Source: CAZTDU01 sp050248795
Lineage (GTDB): Bacteria > Pseudomonadota > Gammaproteobacteria > Burkholderiales > SG8-39
Direction of reading: 5' to 3'
DNA: 64,000 nucleotides
Assembly (NCBI GenBank): GCA_050248795.1
Contig: JBFWRS010000007.1
Location: forward strand, 47,733-111,732
The notes under the pieces: generated by a model
What the model saw: the letters and a program-made list of their open reading frames with translations, nothing else
Databases searched by the model: none
Told to the model about the DNA's origin: nothing
Part shown: piece after piece, positions 48,975-57,172 of the stretch
Numbering within the stretch: the stretch's first letter is position 1
How the letters are laid out: every line of letters starts with the position of its first letter
Made by a program: the position numbers and the translations under genes

Positions 48975-51963
48975 GACGCATTCCCTCCGGGTCGTAGAAC
49001 ACCGGCGACGTCACCGTCATCGGCATGGTGCCGCGCGCGGTCACGCAATGCACCGTGCGCCCGGTCAGCGCGCGGCCGTCCGCAAGCAGCGCGAGCGCGA
49101 AACTGCCGCCCAGGTTCGGGCTTGAGTAGCTGGAGGTCACGTGGCCGATCGACGGGCTGCCGCTCACTGGGTCGAACGCCGCGCGCACGGGGTCGGCAAC
49201 CAGGTGCGCGCCTTCGGCCGCGACGAAGGCGCGGTCCTCGGGCTGCAGGCCGACCAGTTGCTTGCGCCCGGCGCGTGCGGTGTCTGCGCGGCTGAACGAG
49301 CGCCGGCCGATGAAGTCCTTTTTCTTCGACACGATCCAGTCCATGCCCAGGTCCTGCGGCGTCACCGTGCCATCGGTGTCCTGGCCGACGATGATGTAGC
49401 CCTTCTCGGCGCGTAGCACGTGCATGGTCTCGGTGCCGTAGGGCGTGATGTCAAAGGGCTCGCCTGCCGCCATCACCGCCTGCCACAGCACAAGGCCGTG
49501 CCATGACGGCACGTTGATCTCGTAGGCGAGTTCGCCGCTGAAGCTGATGCGGAACACGCGCGCCGCCATCCCTGCGACCATGCCGTCTCGCCAGCTCATG
49601 AACGGGAAGGCCTGCGGAGAAAAGTCCATCTCCGGCGCCAGCGCCTGCAGGATGCGGCGCGAGTGCGGGCCGACCACCGCCACAGTGGCCCATTGCTCGG
49701 TCACCGAGGTGCAGTACACCTTCAGCTCCGGCCATTCGGTCTGCAGCCATTCCTCCAGCCAGTCCAGCACCCGCGCGGCATTGCCGGTGGTGGTGGTCAT
49801 CAGAAAGCGGTCTTCGGCCAGCCGAGCGGTCACGCCATCATCGAACACCATGCCGTCGGCCTTGCACATCAGTCCGTAGCGGCACGCACCGACCGCGAGG
49901 TTCTGCCAGGCGTTGGTGTAGATGCGATCGAGGAACGTCGCGGCATCGGCGCCCTGGATGTCGATCTTGCCCAGCGTGGTGGCGTCCATGACGCCCGCGC
50001 CTGAGCGCACCGCCACGCATTCGCGCGCCACCGCGGCGTGCATGGATTCGCCTGCGCGCGGGTAGTACCACGGGCGCTTCCACTGGCCGACGTCCTCGAA
50101 CACCGCGCCGTGCGCGGCGTGCCAGGCGTGCATCGGCGTGGTGCGCACCGGATCCGACATGTCGCCGCGGTCGCGCCCGGCGAGCGCACCGAAGGTCACC
50201 GGCGTGAACGGCGGGCGGAAGGTGGTGGTGCCGACCTCGGGGATGGGTTTCGCCAGCGCGTCTGCCAGCAGCGCGAGCCCGAGCATGTTCGAGGTCTTGC
50301 CCTGGTCGGTGGCCATGCCGGTGGTGGTGTAGCGCTTCGTGTGCTCGACCGAGCGGAAGCCTTCGCGCGCGGCGAGGCGGATATCGGCCTCGGTGACGTC
50401 GTTCTGCAGGTCGACGAAATGCTTGCCCGGCAGCGGCGTGGCTAGCAGCGCCTGCACCGACCATAGCGGTCGCAGGCGCAGTTCGTCGCTCGATTCGACG
50501 GCGACGGCATCGGCGCGGTGGCCCAGCGCGGCAAGCGTGCGCGCCGCGGCGGCGGCGCCATCGGCGCGCGCGCGCGTTAGCGAAAAACAGGCGTTGATCG
50601 CGCCCGCGGTTTCCATGGCCTGCGGCGTGCGCGCGGGCACGAACCCGGCGATTCCCTCGTCATAGCGCAGCGCGCCGGGCGACTGGCTGTACAGGTGCAC
50701 CACCGGATTGAAGCCGCCGGAAACGAGCAAGTGGTCGCAGGCGAGGCGCTGCCGGCCGCCACCCGCGACGGCGCGAACGTCCACTTCTGTGACGCGCTTG
50801 CCGCCGTGCGCGCAGGCGACGACCTGCGAGGACAGCACCCGGATGCCGGCCTCGGTGGCGCTGCGCACGAGATCCGCATCGGCCTCGGCGCGCACGTCGA
50901 CGATGTGCGTGAGGTTGCGCGCGGCGGCGTGCGCGTCCAGCGCATGGCGAAAACCGGCGTCGTTGTTGACGAAGGCGATGCCCGCACGGCCGAGCGATAC
51001 GCCGTAGCGGTGCGCGTAGGCGCTCGCCGCACTCGCCAGCATGATGCCGGGCAGGTCGTTGTTGCCGAAGGCGATCGGGCGCTCGTGCGCGCCGGTGGCC
51101 AGCACCACGCGCTTCGCGCGCAGGTGCCACAGGCGCTTGCGCGCGATGCCGGGCGCGCGCCCGGGACCGAGGTGGTCGCTGCGCCGCTCCAGCGCCATCA
51201 GGTAGTTGTGGTCGTAGTAGCCGAACACCGAGGTGCGCCGCAGCAGCAGTACGTTGGCGAGCGCGTCCAGTTCGGCGGCGGCGTCGGCTGCCCATGCGCG
51301 GCCGGGGATGCCATCGACGAGGGCGGGCCGCGCCAGCAGGCTGCCGCCGGGTTCCGGCGCTTCGTCGGCGATCACCACCCTCAGCCCGGCGCGCGCCAGC
51401 GGCAGCGCCGCAGCCAGCCCCGCCGGACCCGCGCCGACCACCACGACGTCGCAATGCCAGTGCATGCGGTCGTAGATGTCCGGGTCGGGTAGCGTCGGAG
51501 CAGTGCCAAGGCCCGCAGCGGCGCGTATCGCAGGCTCGTACAGTGCCTGCCACAGGCGCTTCGGCCACTTGAAGGTCTTGTTGTAGAAGCCGGCGACGAG
51601 GATCGGCGAGGCGAGCGCATGCACCGCGCGCAGGTCGAACTCCACGCTCGGCCAGCAGTTCACGCTGGCGGCCTCCAGCCCGTCGTACAGCTCGATCTCG
51701 GTGGCGCGCAGGTTGGGTTCGGTGTACGCGCCGCGTGCCAGTTGCACCAGCGCATTGGGTTCCTCATGGCCCGCGCTGAGGAAACCGCGCGGTCGGTGGT
51801 ACTTGAAGCTGCGCGCCACCACGTGCACGCCGTTGGCGAGCAGCGCCGAGGCGAGCGTATCGCCGGCGCAGCCCTGGTACCGGCGCCCATTGAACGTGAA
51901 CGCGAGCGGGTGGCCGCGGTCGATGCTGCCGCCCTGCGCGAGCCGGAACGCGCCCGTGCTCAC
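48958..51963 (-). CDS. soxA: Sarcosine oxidase alpha subunit
   Basis: The product has 1001 residues from a GTG that overlaps the soxD stop (GTGA). It has an N-terminal 2Fe-2S-like/ubiquitin-fold segment (FTFNGRRYQGCAGDTLASALLANGV), an NAD/FAD region with VVVGAGPAGLAAALPLARAG near 175, and a C-terminal GcvT-type folate domain (about 600-1000; GVMDATTLGKIDIQGADAATFL). The heterotetrameric enzyme demethylates sarcosine to glycine and transfers the carbon to tetrahydrofolate. A start further upstream would run into soxD. Confidence 0.95.
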   Translation of the reverse strand: MSTGAFRLAQGGSIDRGHPLAFTFNGRRYQGCAGDTLASALLANGVHVVARSFKYHRPRGFLSAGHEEPNALVQLARGAYTEPNLRATEIELYDGLEAASVNCWPSVEFDLRAVHALASPILVAGFYNKTFKWPKRLWQALYEPAIRAAAGLGTAPTLPDPDIYDRMHWHCDVVVVGAGPAGLAAALPLARAGLRVVIADEAPEPGGSLLARPALVDGIPGRAWAADAAAELDALANVLLLRRTSVFGYYDHNYLMALERRSDHLGPGRAPGIARKRLWHLRAKRVVLATGAHERPIAFGNNDLPGIMLASAASAYAHRYGVSLGRAGIAFVNNDAGFRHALDAHAAARNLTHIVDVRAEADADLVRSATEAGIRVLSSQVVACAHGGKRVTEVDVRAVAGGGRQRLACDHLLVSGGFNPVVHLYSQSPGALRYDEGIAGFVPARTPQAMETAGAINACFSLTRARADGAAAAARTLAALGHRADAVAVESSDELRLRPLWSVQALLATPLPGKHFVDLQNDVTEADIRLAAREGFRSVEHTKRYTTTGMATDQGKTSNMLGLALLADALAKPIPEVGTTTFRPPFTPVTFGALAGRDRGDMSDPVRTTPMHAWHAAHGAVFEDVGQWKRPWYYPRAGESMHAAVARECVAVRSGAGVMDATTLGKIDIQGADAATFLDRIYTNAWQNLAVGACRYGLMCKADGMVFDDGVTARLAEDRFLMTTTTGNAARVLDWLEEWLQTEWPELKVYCTSVTEQWATVAVVGPHSRRILQALAPEMDFSPQAFPFMSWRDGMVAGMAARVFRISFSGELAYEINVPSWHGLVLWQAVMAAGEPFDITPYGTETMHVLRAEKGYIIVGQDTDGTVTPQDLGMDWIVSKKKDFIGRRSFSRADTARAGRKQLVGLQPEDRAFVAAEGAHLVADPVRAAFDPVSGSPSIGHVTSSYSSPNLGGSFALALLADGRALTGRTVHCVTARGTMPMTVTSPVFYDPEGMRRDGID

Positions 51964-52241
51964 GTAGCCTCCGCGGGCCGCGGCTCGCCCGGCTTCCATG
52001 TCGCGCGGATCTCGTGCGTCACGGTGTGGCGCGCGGCGTTGAACCAGCGCCGGCAGCCGTGGCTATGTACCCAGCGCTCGTCGAACATGCCTTTGGGGTT
52101 GTCGCGCATGAAGAGGTACTGGCCCCATTCCTCGTCGGAGAGGGCATGCGGGTCCTTCGGGTAGGCGAGGTGCGCCTGTCCGCCGTAGGCGAACTCGGTC
52201 TCGTCGCGCATGCCGCACCAGGGGCAGCGGATCAGCAGCAT
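51960..52241 (-). CDS. soxD: Sarcosine oxidase delta subunit
   Basis: The product has 93 residues and the SoxD zinc motif: CPWCGMRDETEF at residue 6, YGGQAHLAYP, EWGQYLFMRDNPKG, and HSHGCRRWFNAARHTVTH near 60. The Cys/His set holds a structural zinc. The ATG overlaps the soxB stop by one base (TGATG). It is the small subunit of sarcosine oxidase. Confidence 0.95.
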   Translation of the reverse strand: MLLIRCPWCGMRDETEFAYGGQAHLAYPKDPHALSDEEWGQYLFMRDNPKGMFDERWVHSHGCRRWFNAARHTVTHEIRATWKPGEPRPAEAT

Positions 52242-53491
52242 CAGTGCGCCACCGCCGCCGCGCCGTGCTCGTCGATCAGCGCGCCGCTGCTGAAGCGCTC
52301 GAGCGCGAACGGCGCGTTCAGTGCATGCGGCCGGCCGGTTGCCAGCGTGTGCGCGAACACCCAGCCGGATCCCGGCGTCGCCTTGAATCCGCCGGTGCCC
52401 CAGCCGCAGTTGATGTACAGGCCCTTGACCGGCGTCGCCGAGATGATCGGCGACGCGTCCGGGCAGACGTCGACGATGCCGCCCCAGCTGCGCAGCATGC
52501 GCACGCGGCTGAGGATGGGAAAGAGCTCGATCAGCGCGGCCATCTGGTGCTCGATGACGTGGAACGAGCCGCGCTGGCTGTAGGAATTGTAGGCGTCGAT
52601 TCCCGCGCCGATCACCAGCTCGCCCTTGTCCGACTGGCTCAGGTACACGTGCACCGCGTTGGACATCACCACGCAGGGGTGGATCGGCTTCAGCGGTTCC
52701 GAGACCAGCGCCTGCAGCGCATGGCTCTGCAGCGGCAGCCGCACGCCCGCCATCGCGGCCAGCACCGAACTGTGCCCGGCGGCGACGATCCCGACCGTGG
52801 GCGCGAGGATGGTGCCGCGCGTGGTCTGCACGCCGGTGACGCGGCCATCCTCGCGCAGGATTCCGGTGACTTCGCAGTTCTGGATGATGTCGACGCCGAG
52901 CGCGTCGGCGGCGCGCGCGTAGCCCCAGGCGACCGTGTCGTGCCGGGCGGTGCCGGCGCGGCGCTGCAGCGTCGCGCCCAGCACCGGGTAGCGCGCCGAA
53001 CGCGAGATGTCGATGATCGGGCAGAACGCCTTCACTTCCTCGGGCGTCAGCCATTCGGCGTCGATGCCGTTCAGGCGGTTGGCTTCCACCCGGCGCACGG
53101 CCTCGCGCACGTCGCCGAGGTTGTGCGCGAGGTTCAGCACGCCGCGCTGGCTGAACATCAGGTTGATGTTCAGCTCGTCGTTCAGGCCTTCCCAGAGTTT
53201 CAGCGCATGTTCGTACAGCGCCGCGCTTTCGTTCCAAAGGTAATTGGAGCGGATGATGGTGGTGTTGCGCCCGGTGTTGCCGCCGCCGATCCAGCCCTTC
53301 TCGAGCACGGCGATGTTCTTCATGCCGTGGTTCTTCGCCAGGTAGTAGGCAGTGGCGAGGCCGTGCCCGCCGCCGCCTATGATCAGCGCGTCGTAGCGCG
53401 GCTTCGGCGCGGCATCGCGCCAGAAGGGCTGCCAGCCCTGGTGGCCGGCAAGCGCCTGCTGCATCAGGCTGAAGAGTGAGAATCGCTGCAT
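52241..53491 (-). CDS. soxB: Sarcosine oxidase beta subunit
   Basis: The product has 416 residues of the DAO family: FAD-binding IIGGGGHGLATAYYLAKNHG near residue 36, NTGRNTTIIRSNYLW with the region for covalent FMN near 73, and the C-terminal NCGWGTGGFKATPGSGW near 362. It carries the catalytic FAD that oxidises sarcosine. First gene of soxBDAG-sdaA. The N-terminal MQRFSLFSLMQQALAGH start is standard for the family. It is divergent from the second partner/UGSC pair. Confidence 0.95.
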   Translation of the reverse strand: MQRFSLFSLMQQALAGHQGWQPFWRDAAPKPRYDALIIGGGGHGLATAYYLAKNHGMKNIAVLEKGWIGGGNTGRNTTIIRSNYLWNESAALYEHALKLWEGLNDELNINLMFSQRGVLNLAHNLGDVREAVRRVEANRLNGIDAEWLTPEEVKAFCPIIDISRSARYPVLGATLQRRAGTARHDTVAWGYARAADALGVDIIQNCEVTGILREDGRVTGVQTTRGTILAPTVGIVAAGHSSVLAAMAGVRLPLQSHALQALVSEPLKPIHPCVVMSNAVHVYLSQSDKGELVIGAGIDAYNSYSQRGSFHVIEHQMAALIELFPILSRVRMLRSWGGIVDVCPDASPIISATPVKGLYINCGWGTGGFKATPGSGWVFAHTLATGRPHALNAPFALERFSSGALIDEHGAAAVAH

Positions 53492-53659
53492 GCTTGGAGA
53501 GTGCCGCCGGTTTTGCGTCCGGTGCCGCAGTCTAGCCTGCGTGACCGCAGCAAGCCATGCCAGGACGTTATACCGGAAGGCCTATTTCCTATTTCCCGGG
53601 AATGGCTTGCCCGCCTACCATCGTCACCTGATCTGAACTCGCAACCATCGGGATCTTCC

Positions 53660-54790
53660 ATGTCCGCACAGCTTGCCTCTCCGTCCGCAGAAACGTCCTG
53701 GCTGCCCGAAGGCACCGACCTGGTCGAGTGGTATTACGAGCAGGGCTACTCGGACGGGCTGCCGGTGGTGCCGCCGACGCCGGAGAAGGTGGAAGCGATG
53801 CTCGCCGCGCTGGGCGGCGAGCCCGACAAGGTCGAATGCCGCGTGCCGCCGCGCTGGGGCGGGCTGACGCGGCAGGTGCTGGCAGTGAACCTGGTGATGG
53901 CCGGCTGCAAGCCTTCGTACGCGCCGGTGGTGCGCGCGGCGATGCTGGCGCTGTGCGAGACCGCGTTCAACCTGAACGGCGTGCAGGCGACCACGCACAT
54001 GGCCTCGCCGCTGCTGGTGGTGAACGGTCCCATCGCGCGCGAAATCGGCATGAACGGCGGCTGCAATGCCTTCGGCTCGGGAAACCGCGCCAACGCCACC
54101 ATCGGCCGCGCCATCAGGCTGATCCTGCTCAACGTCGGCGGCGGCTGGCCGGGCGACCTGGACAAGAGCGCGCTCGGCAACCCGACCAAGTACACCTATG
54201 CGGTTTGCGAGAACGAGGAAACGAGCCCGTTCGCGCCCTACCATGTCGAGAAGGGTTTCGCCGCCGAGGATTCGACCGTGTTCGTCATGGCGGCCGAGGC
54301 GCCGCACAGCGTCACCAACCACGTCGCCAACGACCCGCAGGGAATCCTCGATTCGATCTGCTCGGCGATGAGCACGATCGCGCACAACAACGCGGTGTCC
54401 AGCGGCAACTGCGCGGTGGTGCTCGGCCCCGAGCATGCGGCGACGATCGCCAAGCATGGCTGGAAGAGGAACGACATCAAGTCGTACCTGTGGATGTACG
54501 CCGGCAACAAGTTCCGCGAACTGGCCTTCGAGCACCGCTACGGCAAGGTCTACAACCGCAGCCTGCCGGTGTGGTACCGGCGCGACCTCGATTCGCACAT
54601 CCCCATCGTGCCCAGCCCCGAGAACATCCATCTTTTCGTCATCGGCGGCGAGGCCGGGCGCTTCTCCGCATTCATCCCGGGCTGGGGGCACATGACTTCC
54701 CCCGTGCTGCGCGAGATCGAGCGCGACGGCGTCGCCGCGGCGAAGCGCGACGGCGGGCCGCGCTGCGTCGACGGCACCTGTTTTCTGTGA
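53660..54790 (+). CDS. UGSC-partner domain protein (copy 2)
   Basis: The product has 376 residues from the ATG at 53660. It is a paralogue of residues 156-491 of the protein at 38167-39642, sharing YEQGYSDGLPVVPPT, MAGCKPSYAPV (Cys83), VVNGPIAREIGMN, GSGNRANATIGRAI and GGEAGRFSAFIPGWG. It lacks the thioredoxin domain and the CSTC pair, but ends with CVDGTC (Cys369, Cys374), a possible replacement redox pair. I do not recognise a function. The selenoprotein gene begins 11 bases after its stop. The 168-base divergent region to soxB has no clear promoter; it shows a doubled CTATTTC stretch only. The in-frame upstream extension is rejected because homology begins after the ATG. Confidence 0.84.
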   Translation: MSAQLASPSAETSWLPEGTDLVEWYYEQGYSDGLPVVPPTPEKVEAMLAALGGEPDKVECRVPPRWGGLTRQVLAVNLVMAGCKPSYAPVVRAAMLALCETAFNLNGVQATTHMASPLLVVNGPIAREIGMNGGCNAFGSGNRANATIGRAIRLILLNVGGGWPGDLDKSALGNPTKYTYAVCENEETSPFAPYHVEKGFAAEDSTVFVMAAEAPHSVTNHVANDPQGILDSICSAMSTIAHNNAVSSGNCAVVLGPEHAATIAKHGWKRNDIKSYLWMYAGNKFRELAFEHRYGKVYNRSLPVWYRRDLDSHIPIVPSPENIHLFVIGGEAGRFSAFIPGWGHMTSPVLREIERDGVAAAKRDGGPRCVDGTCFL

Positions 54791-54801
54791 AGGAGTCTGA
54801 T

Positions 54802-55371
54802 ATGACTGCTGCAACGAAAGACCGGGGCCGCCGCGTGGCGGCCTACGACCCCAGGGGCGTGGTCAGCGCCGACGAGCGCGCGATCGCGCCGCGCGTCGGC
54901 AAGCTGGACGGGCTGCGCATCGGGATCCTCGACAACACCAAGTGGAACGCCAACAAGCTGCTGCGCGCGGTGCGCGACCAGATGCAGTCCGGGCACAAGC
55001 TCGGCGCGGTGAACTACTACCGCAAGGAAAGCTTTTCGCGCTTCGCCGACCCTGCGCTGATCGAGCAGATCCGCGCCGAGAACGACCTGGTATTCACCGC
55101 AATCGGCGACTGAGGCTCGTGCACGTCGTGCTGTATGCATGACGGTTACAGCCTTGAATCGCTGGGCGTGCCTACCGCGGTGATCGTCACCACCACGTTC
55201 CTGCACGAGGCGCGGGTGCAGCGCGCCGCGCTCGGCATGAAGGGCCTGCTGCCCGTGGTGATCGAGCATCCGCTGTCTTCGCTGACCGACGAGGAGATCC
55301 GCGGCCGCGCGGCCGACGCGCTCGGCCAGGTGGTGAAGGTCTGGCAGGGAACCTACGCCGAGCCGGCGTGA
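54802..55371 (+). CDS. UGSC-family selenoprotein, copy 2 (in-frame UGA at 55111-55113)
   Basis: Reading the TGA at 55111 as selenocysteine gives one 189-residue protein with Sec104, Cys107, Cys110 and a further Cys111 (UGSCTSCC). LRIGILDNTKWNANKLL precedes the motif, and VPTAVIVTTTFLHEARVQRAALGM and PVVIEHPLSSLTDEEI follow it. Strand-Sec-Cys-Cys-helix order is the same as in copy 1, and the last residue before Sec is Asp in both. An AAGGAG ribosome site precedes the ATG. The gene runs into a CoA-transferase gene with a GTGA overlap. A gene caller would end the product at residue 103 and annotate a short unrelated ORF downstream. The reaction is unknown. Confidence 0.92.
55117..55142 (+). promoter_or_regulatory. 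SECIS-like hairpin after the UGA of copy 2
   Basis: It has the same geometry as copy 1: UCGUGCA and UGCAUGA arms starting three bases after the UGA with a 12-base loop, and the alternative inner GCAC-GUC-GUGC hairpin. The loop differs from copy 1 at two positions while the arms are identical. Confidence 0.7.
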
Positions 55372-56597
55372 GCGGGGCGCTGGATGGCGTGACGGTGCTG
55401 GACCTGACGCGCTTCCTGTCGGGTCCGCACTGCACGCTGCTGCTGGCCGGCCTTGGCGCGGATGTCATCAAGATCGACGATCCGGCCGGCGGCGACCCGA
55501 CCGCCGGCGCGCCGCCGCTGGTGGGCGAGCACGGTGTGTCGTTTTCGCGCGCCTCCAACGAGGATTACGGCATCGCCTACCTGAAGCGCGCGCGCGGCAA
55601 GCGCTCGGCGACGCTGGACCTGAAGAAGCCGCAGGGCAGGGAGCTTTTCCTGCGCCTGGCCGAGCGCGCCGATGTGGTGATGGAGAACTTCCGCCCCGGC
55701 GTCGCCGAGCGCCTGGGCATCGGCTACCCGGTGCTGCAGGCGCGCAATCCGCGCATCGTCTACTGCGCGCTCACCGGCTACGGCTCGAGCGGGCCGGACC
55801 GCGAACTGAAGGCCTACGACCTGATGGCGCAGGCCGCCTCCGGCCTGATGGGCATCACCGGCGAGCCGGATGGTGCGCCGATGAAGACCGGCGCGCCGCT
55901 CTCCGACATGATCGCCGGCAGCTACGCGGCGCTCGGCATCCTGTCCGCGCTGGTGGAGCGCAACCGCTCGGGGCTGGGACAGGCGATCGACGTTTCGATG
56001 GTGGATTGCCTGTTTTCGATGATGATGGACGAGCCGCTGGATTGCTATGCGCAGCTCGGCCTGCAGGCGCGCCAGGGCAACCGCATCATGCGTTTCTCGC
56101 CGTTCAATGCCTATGCCGCGCGCGACGGCTGGGTGGCGATAGGCGCCGCCACGCCGGGCGACTGGCCGCGGCTGCTGAAGGTGATGGGACGCGAGGACCT
56201 CGTCGAGCACGCGGACCTGAAGCGGCTCGAATGGCGGCTCGCCAACAATGCCGAGGTCGACCGCCTGGTCGGCGAATGGACCGCGCGGCACGAGGTCGCG
56301 GAGATCGTCGCGCAACTTGGCGCCGCGGACATCGCCTGCAGCCCGGTGCGCACGCCCGAGCAGGCGATCGCCTGGCCGCACCTGCGCGAGCGCGGCATGG
56401 TGCAGGAGCTGGCGCGTCCGGATGGAACGGCTACCGGCGTGGTGGCCGCGGGCTTCCCGTTCAAGCTGAGCCGCTCGGCAGCCGCGCACGCGCAGCCGGC
56501 GCCGGTGCCCGGCGCACACACCGGCGAGGTGCTGGAACACTACCTCGGCATTGGCGCCGAAGAGTTCGCGCAGCTCAGGCGCGACGGCGTGGTGTGA
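55368..56597 (+). CDS. Class III CoA-transferase (CaiB/BaiF family)
   Basis: The product has 409 residues from a GTG that overlaps the selenoprotein stop by 4 bases. Family blocks are VLDLTRFLSGPHCTLLLAGLGADVIKIDDP, LKRARGKRSATLDLKKPQGRELFLRLAERADVVMENFRPG near 70-105 and DLMAQAASGLMGITGEPDGAPMKTGAPLSDMIAGSYAALG near 150. The catalytic Asp of the family aligns within YDLMAQA (about residue 148). It moves CoA between carboxylic acids. Coupling to a selenoprotein gene is unusual and suggests the pair acts on an organic acid or acyl-CoA; substrate unknown. Confidence 0.92.
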   Translation: MSGALDGVTVLDLTRFLSGPHCTLLLAGLGADVIKIDDPAGGDPTAGAPPLVGEHGVSFSRASNEDYGIAYLKRARGKRSATLDLKKPQGRELFLRLAERADVVMENFRPGVAERLGIGYPVLQARNPRIVYCALTGYGSSGPDRELKAYDLMAQAASGLMGITGEPDGAPMKTGAPLSDMIAGSYAALGILSALVERNRSGLGQAIDVSMVDCLFSMMMDEPLDCYAQLGLQARQGNRIMRFSPFNAYAARDGWVAIGAATPGDWPRLLKVMGREDLVEHADLKRLEWRLANNAEVDRLVGEWTARHEVAEIVAQLGAADIACSPVRTPEQAIAWPHLRERGMVQELARPDGTATGVVAAGFPFKLSRSAAAHAQPAPVPGAHTGEVLEHYLGIGAEEFAQLRRDGVV

Positions 56598-56628
56598 TCC
56601 CGCCGCGAGGGGCGAATGCTGCCGCGGC

Positions 56629-57069
56629 CTAGCGGCAGACCAGTACCGGGATCTTCGAGTGCGTCAGCACCTTCGTCGTCTCGCTGCCGAGCAGCAGGCC
56701 GGCGAGTCCGGTGCGGCCATGCGAGGCCATGACGATGAGGTCGCACTTGCCGCTGCGCGCGGCGCCGAGGATCGCCTTCCACGGTTCGCCGCCGGTGACG
56801 GCCCTGGTCTTCACCGGCACACCCTTGGCTGCCGCTGCGACTGCGTCGAGCACGCGCTTCGATTCCTTTTCCACCATGCGCTTGTATCCGGCGGCGGTGA
56901 GCATCGGCACCGCGGCGATCGCCTCGCCGTAGACCGGCGGATAGTACGGCGCGACCACGTACAGGCCGGTGATGTCGGCACCGGTGGTCTTGGCAAGCTG
57001 CAGGGCCATCTTGATGGCCTTCATCGAAAGCTTGGTGCCGTCCGTGGGAACCAGGATGTGCTTGAACAT
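56629..57069 (-). CDS. Universal stress protein (UspA family)
   Basis: The product has 146 residues with a single Usp domain. It starts FKHILVPTDGTKLSMKAI and carries the ATP-binding loop MASHGRTGLAGLLLGSETTKVLTHSKIPVLV at the C-terminus. A GAGGAG ribosome site precedes the ATG. An FNR-type box at 57127-57140 is well placed for it (centre 64.5 bases upstream, with TAGGCT as a possible -10), so oxygen-limited induction is likely, as known for Usp genes of other denitrifiers. Confidence 0.92.
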   Translation of the reverse strand: MFKHILVPTDGTKLSMKAIKMALQLAKTTGADITGLYVVAPYYPPVYGEAIAAVPMLTAAGYKRMVEKESKRVLDAVAAAAKGVPVKTRAVTGGEPWKAILGAARSGKCDLIVMASHGRTGLAGLLLGSETTKVLTHSKIPVLVCR

Positions 57070-57126
57070 TGCGTACTCCTCGCGTTGGACTGGGGCAAAG
57101 CCTAGGCCCTAGGGTACCGGTCATTC

Positions 57127-57140
57127 TTGACACAGATCAA
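57127..57140. promoter_or_regulatory. FNR-type box between uspA and copA
   Basis: TTGAC-ACAG-ATCAA matches at nine of ten half-site positions. On the minus strand the spacing predicts a start near 57092, with a normal leader for uspA. On the plus strand TAAAAT at 57161-57166 would be the -10 element and the start would fall near 57175, inside or just at the copA start. Confidence 0.72.
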
Positions 57141-57172
57141 TCGTGCACCCTGCATCGGAATAAAATCGGCAC

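Noticed and set aside
53492..53659. Regulatory repeat in the soxB/partner-2 intergenic region
   Set aside because: CTATTTC occurs twice in tandem, but no symmetric or spaced element with a sensible promoter could be supported.
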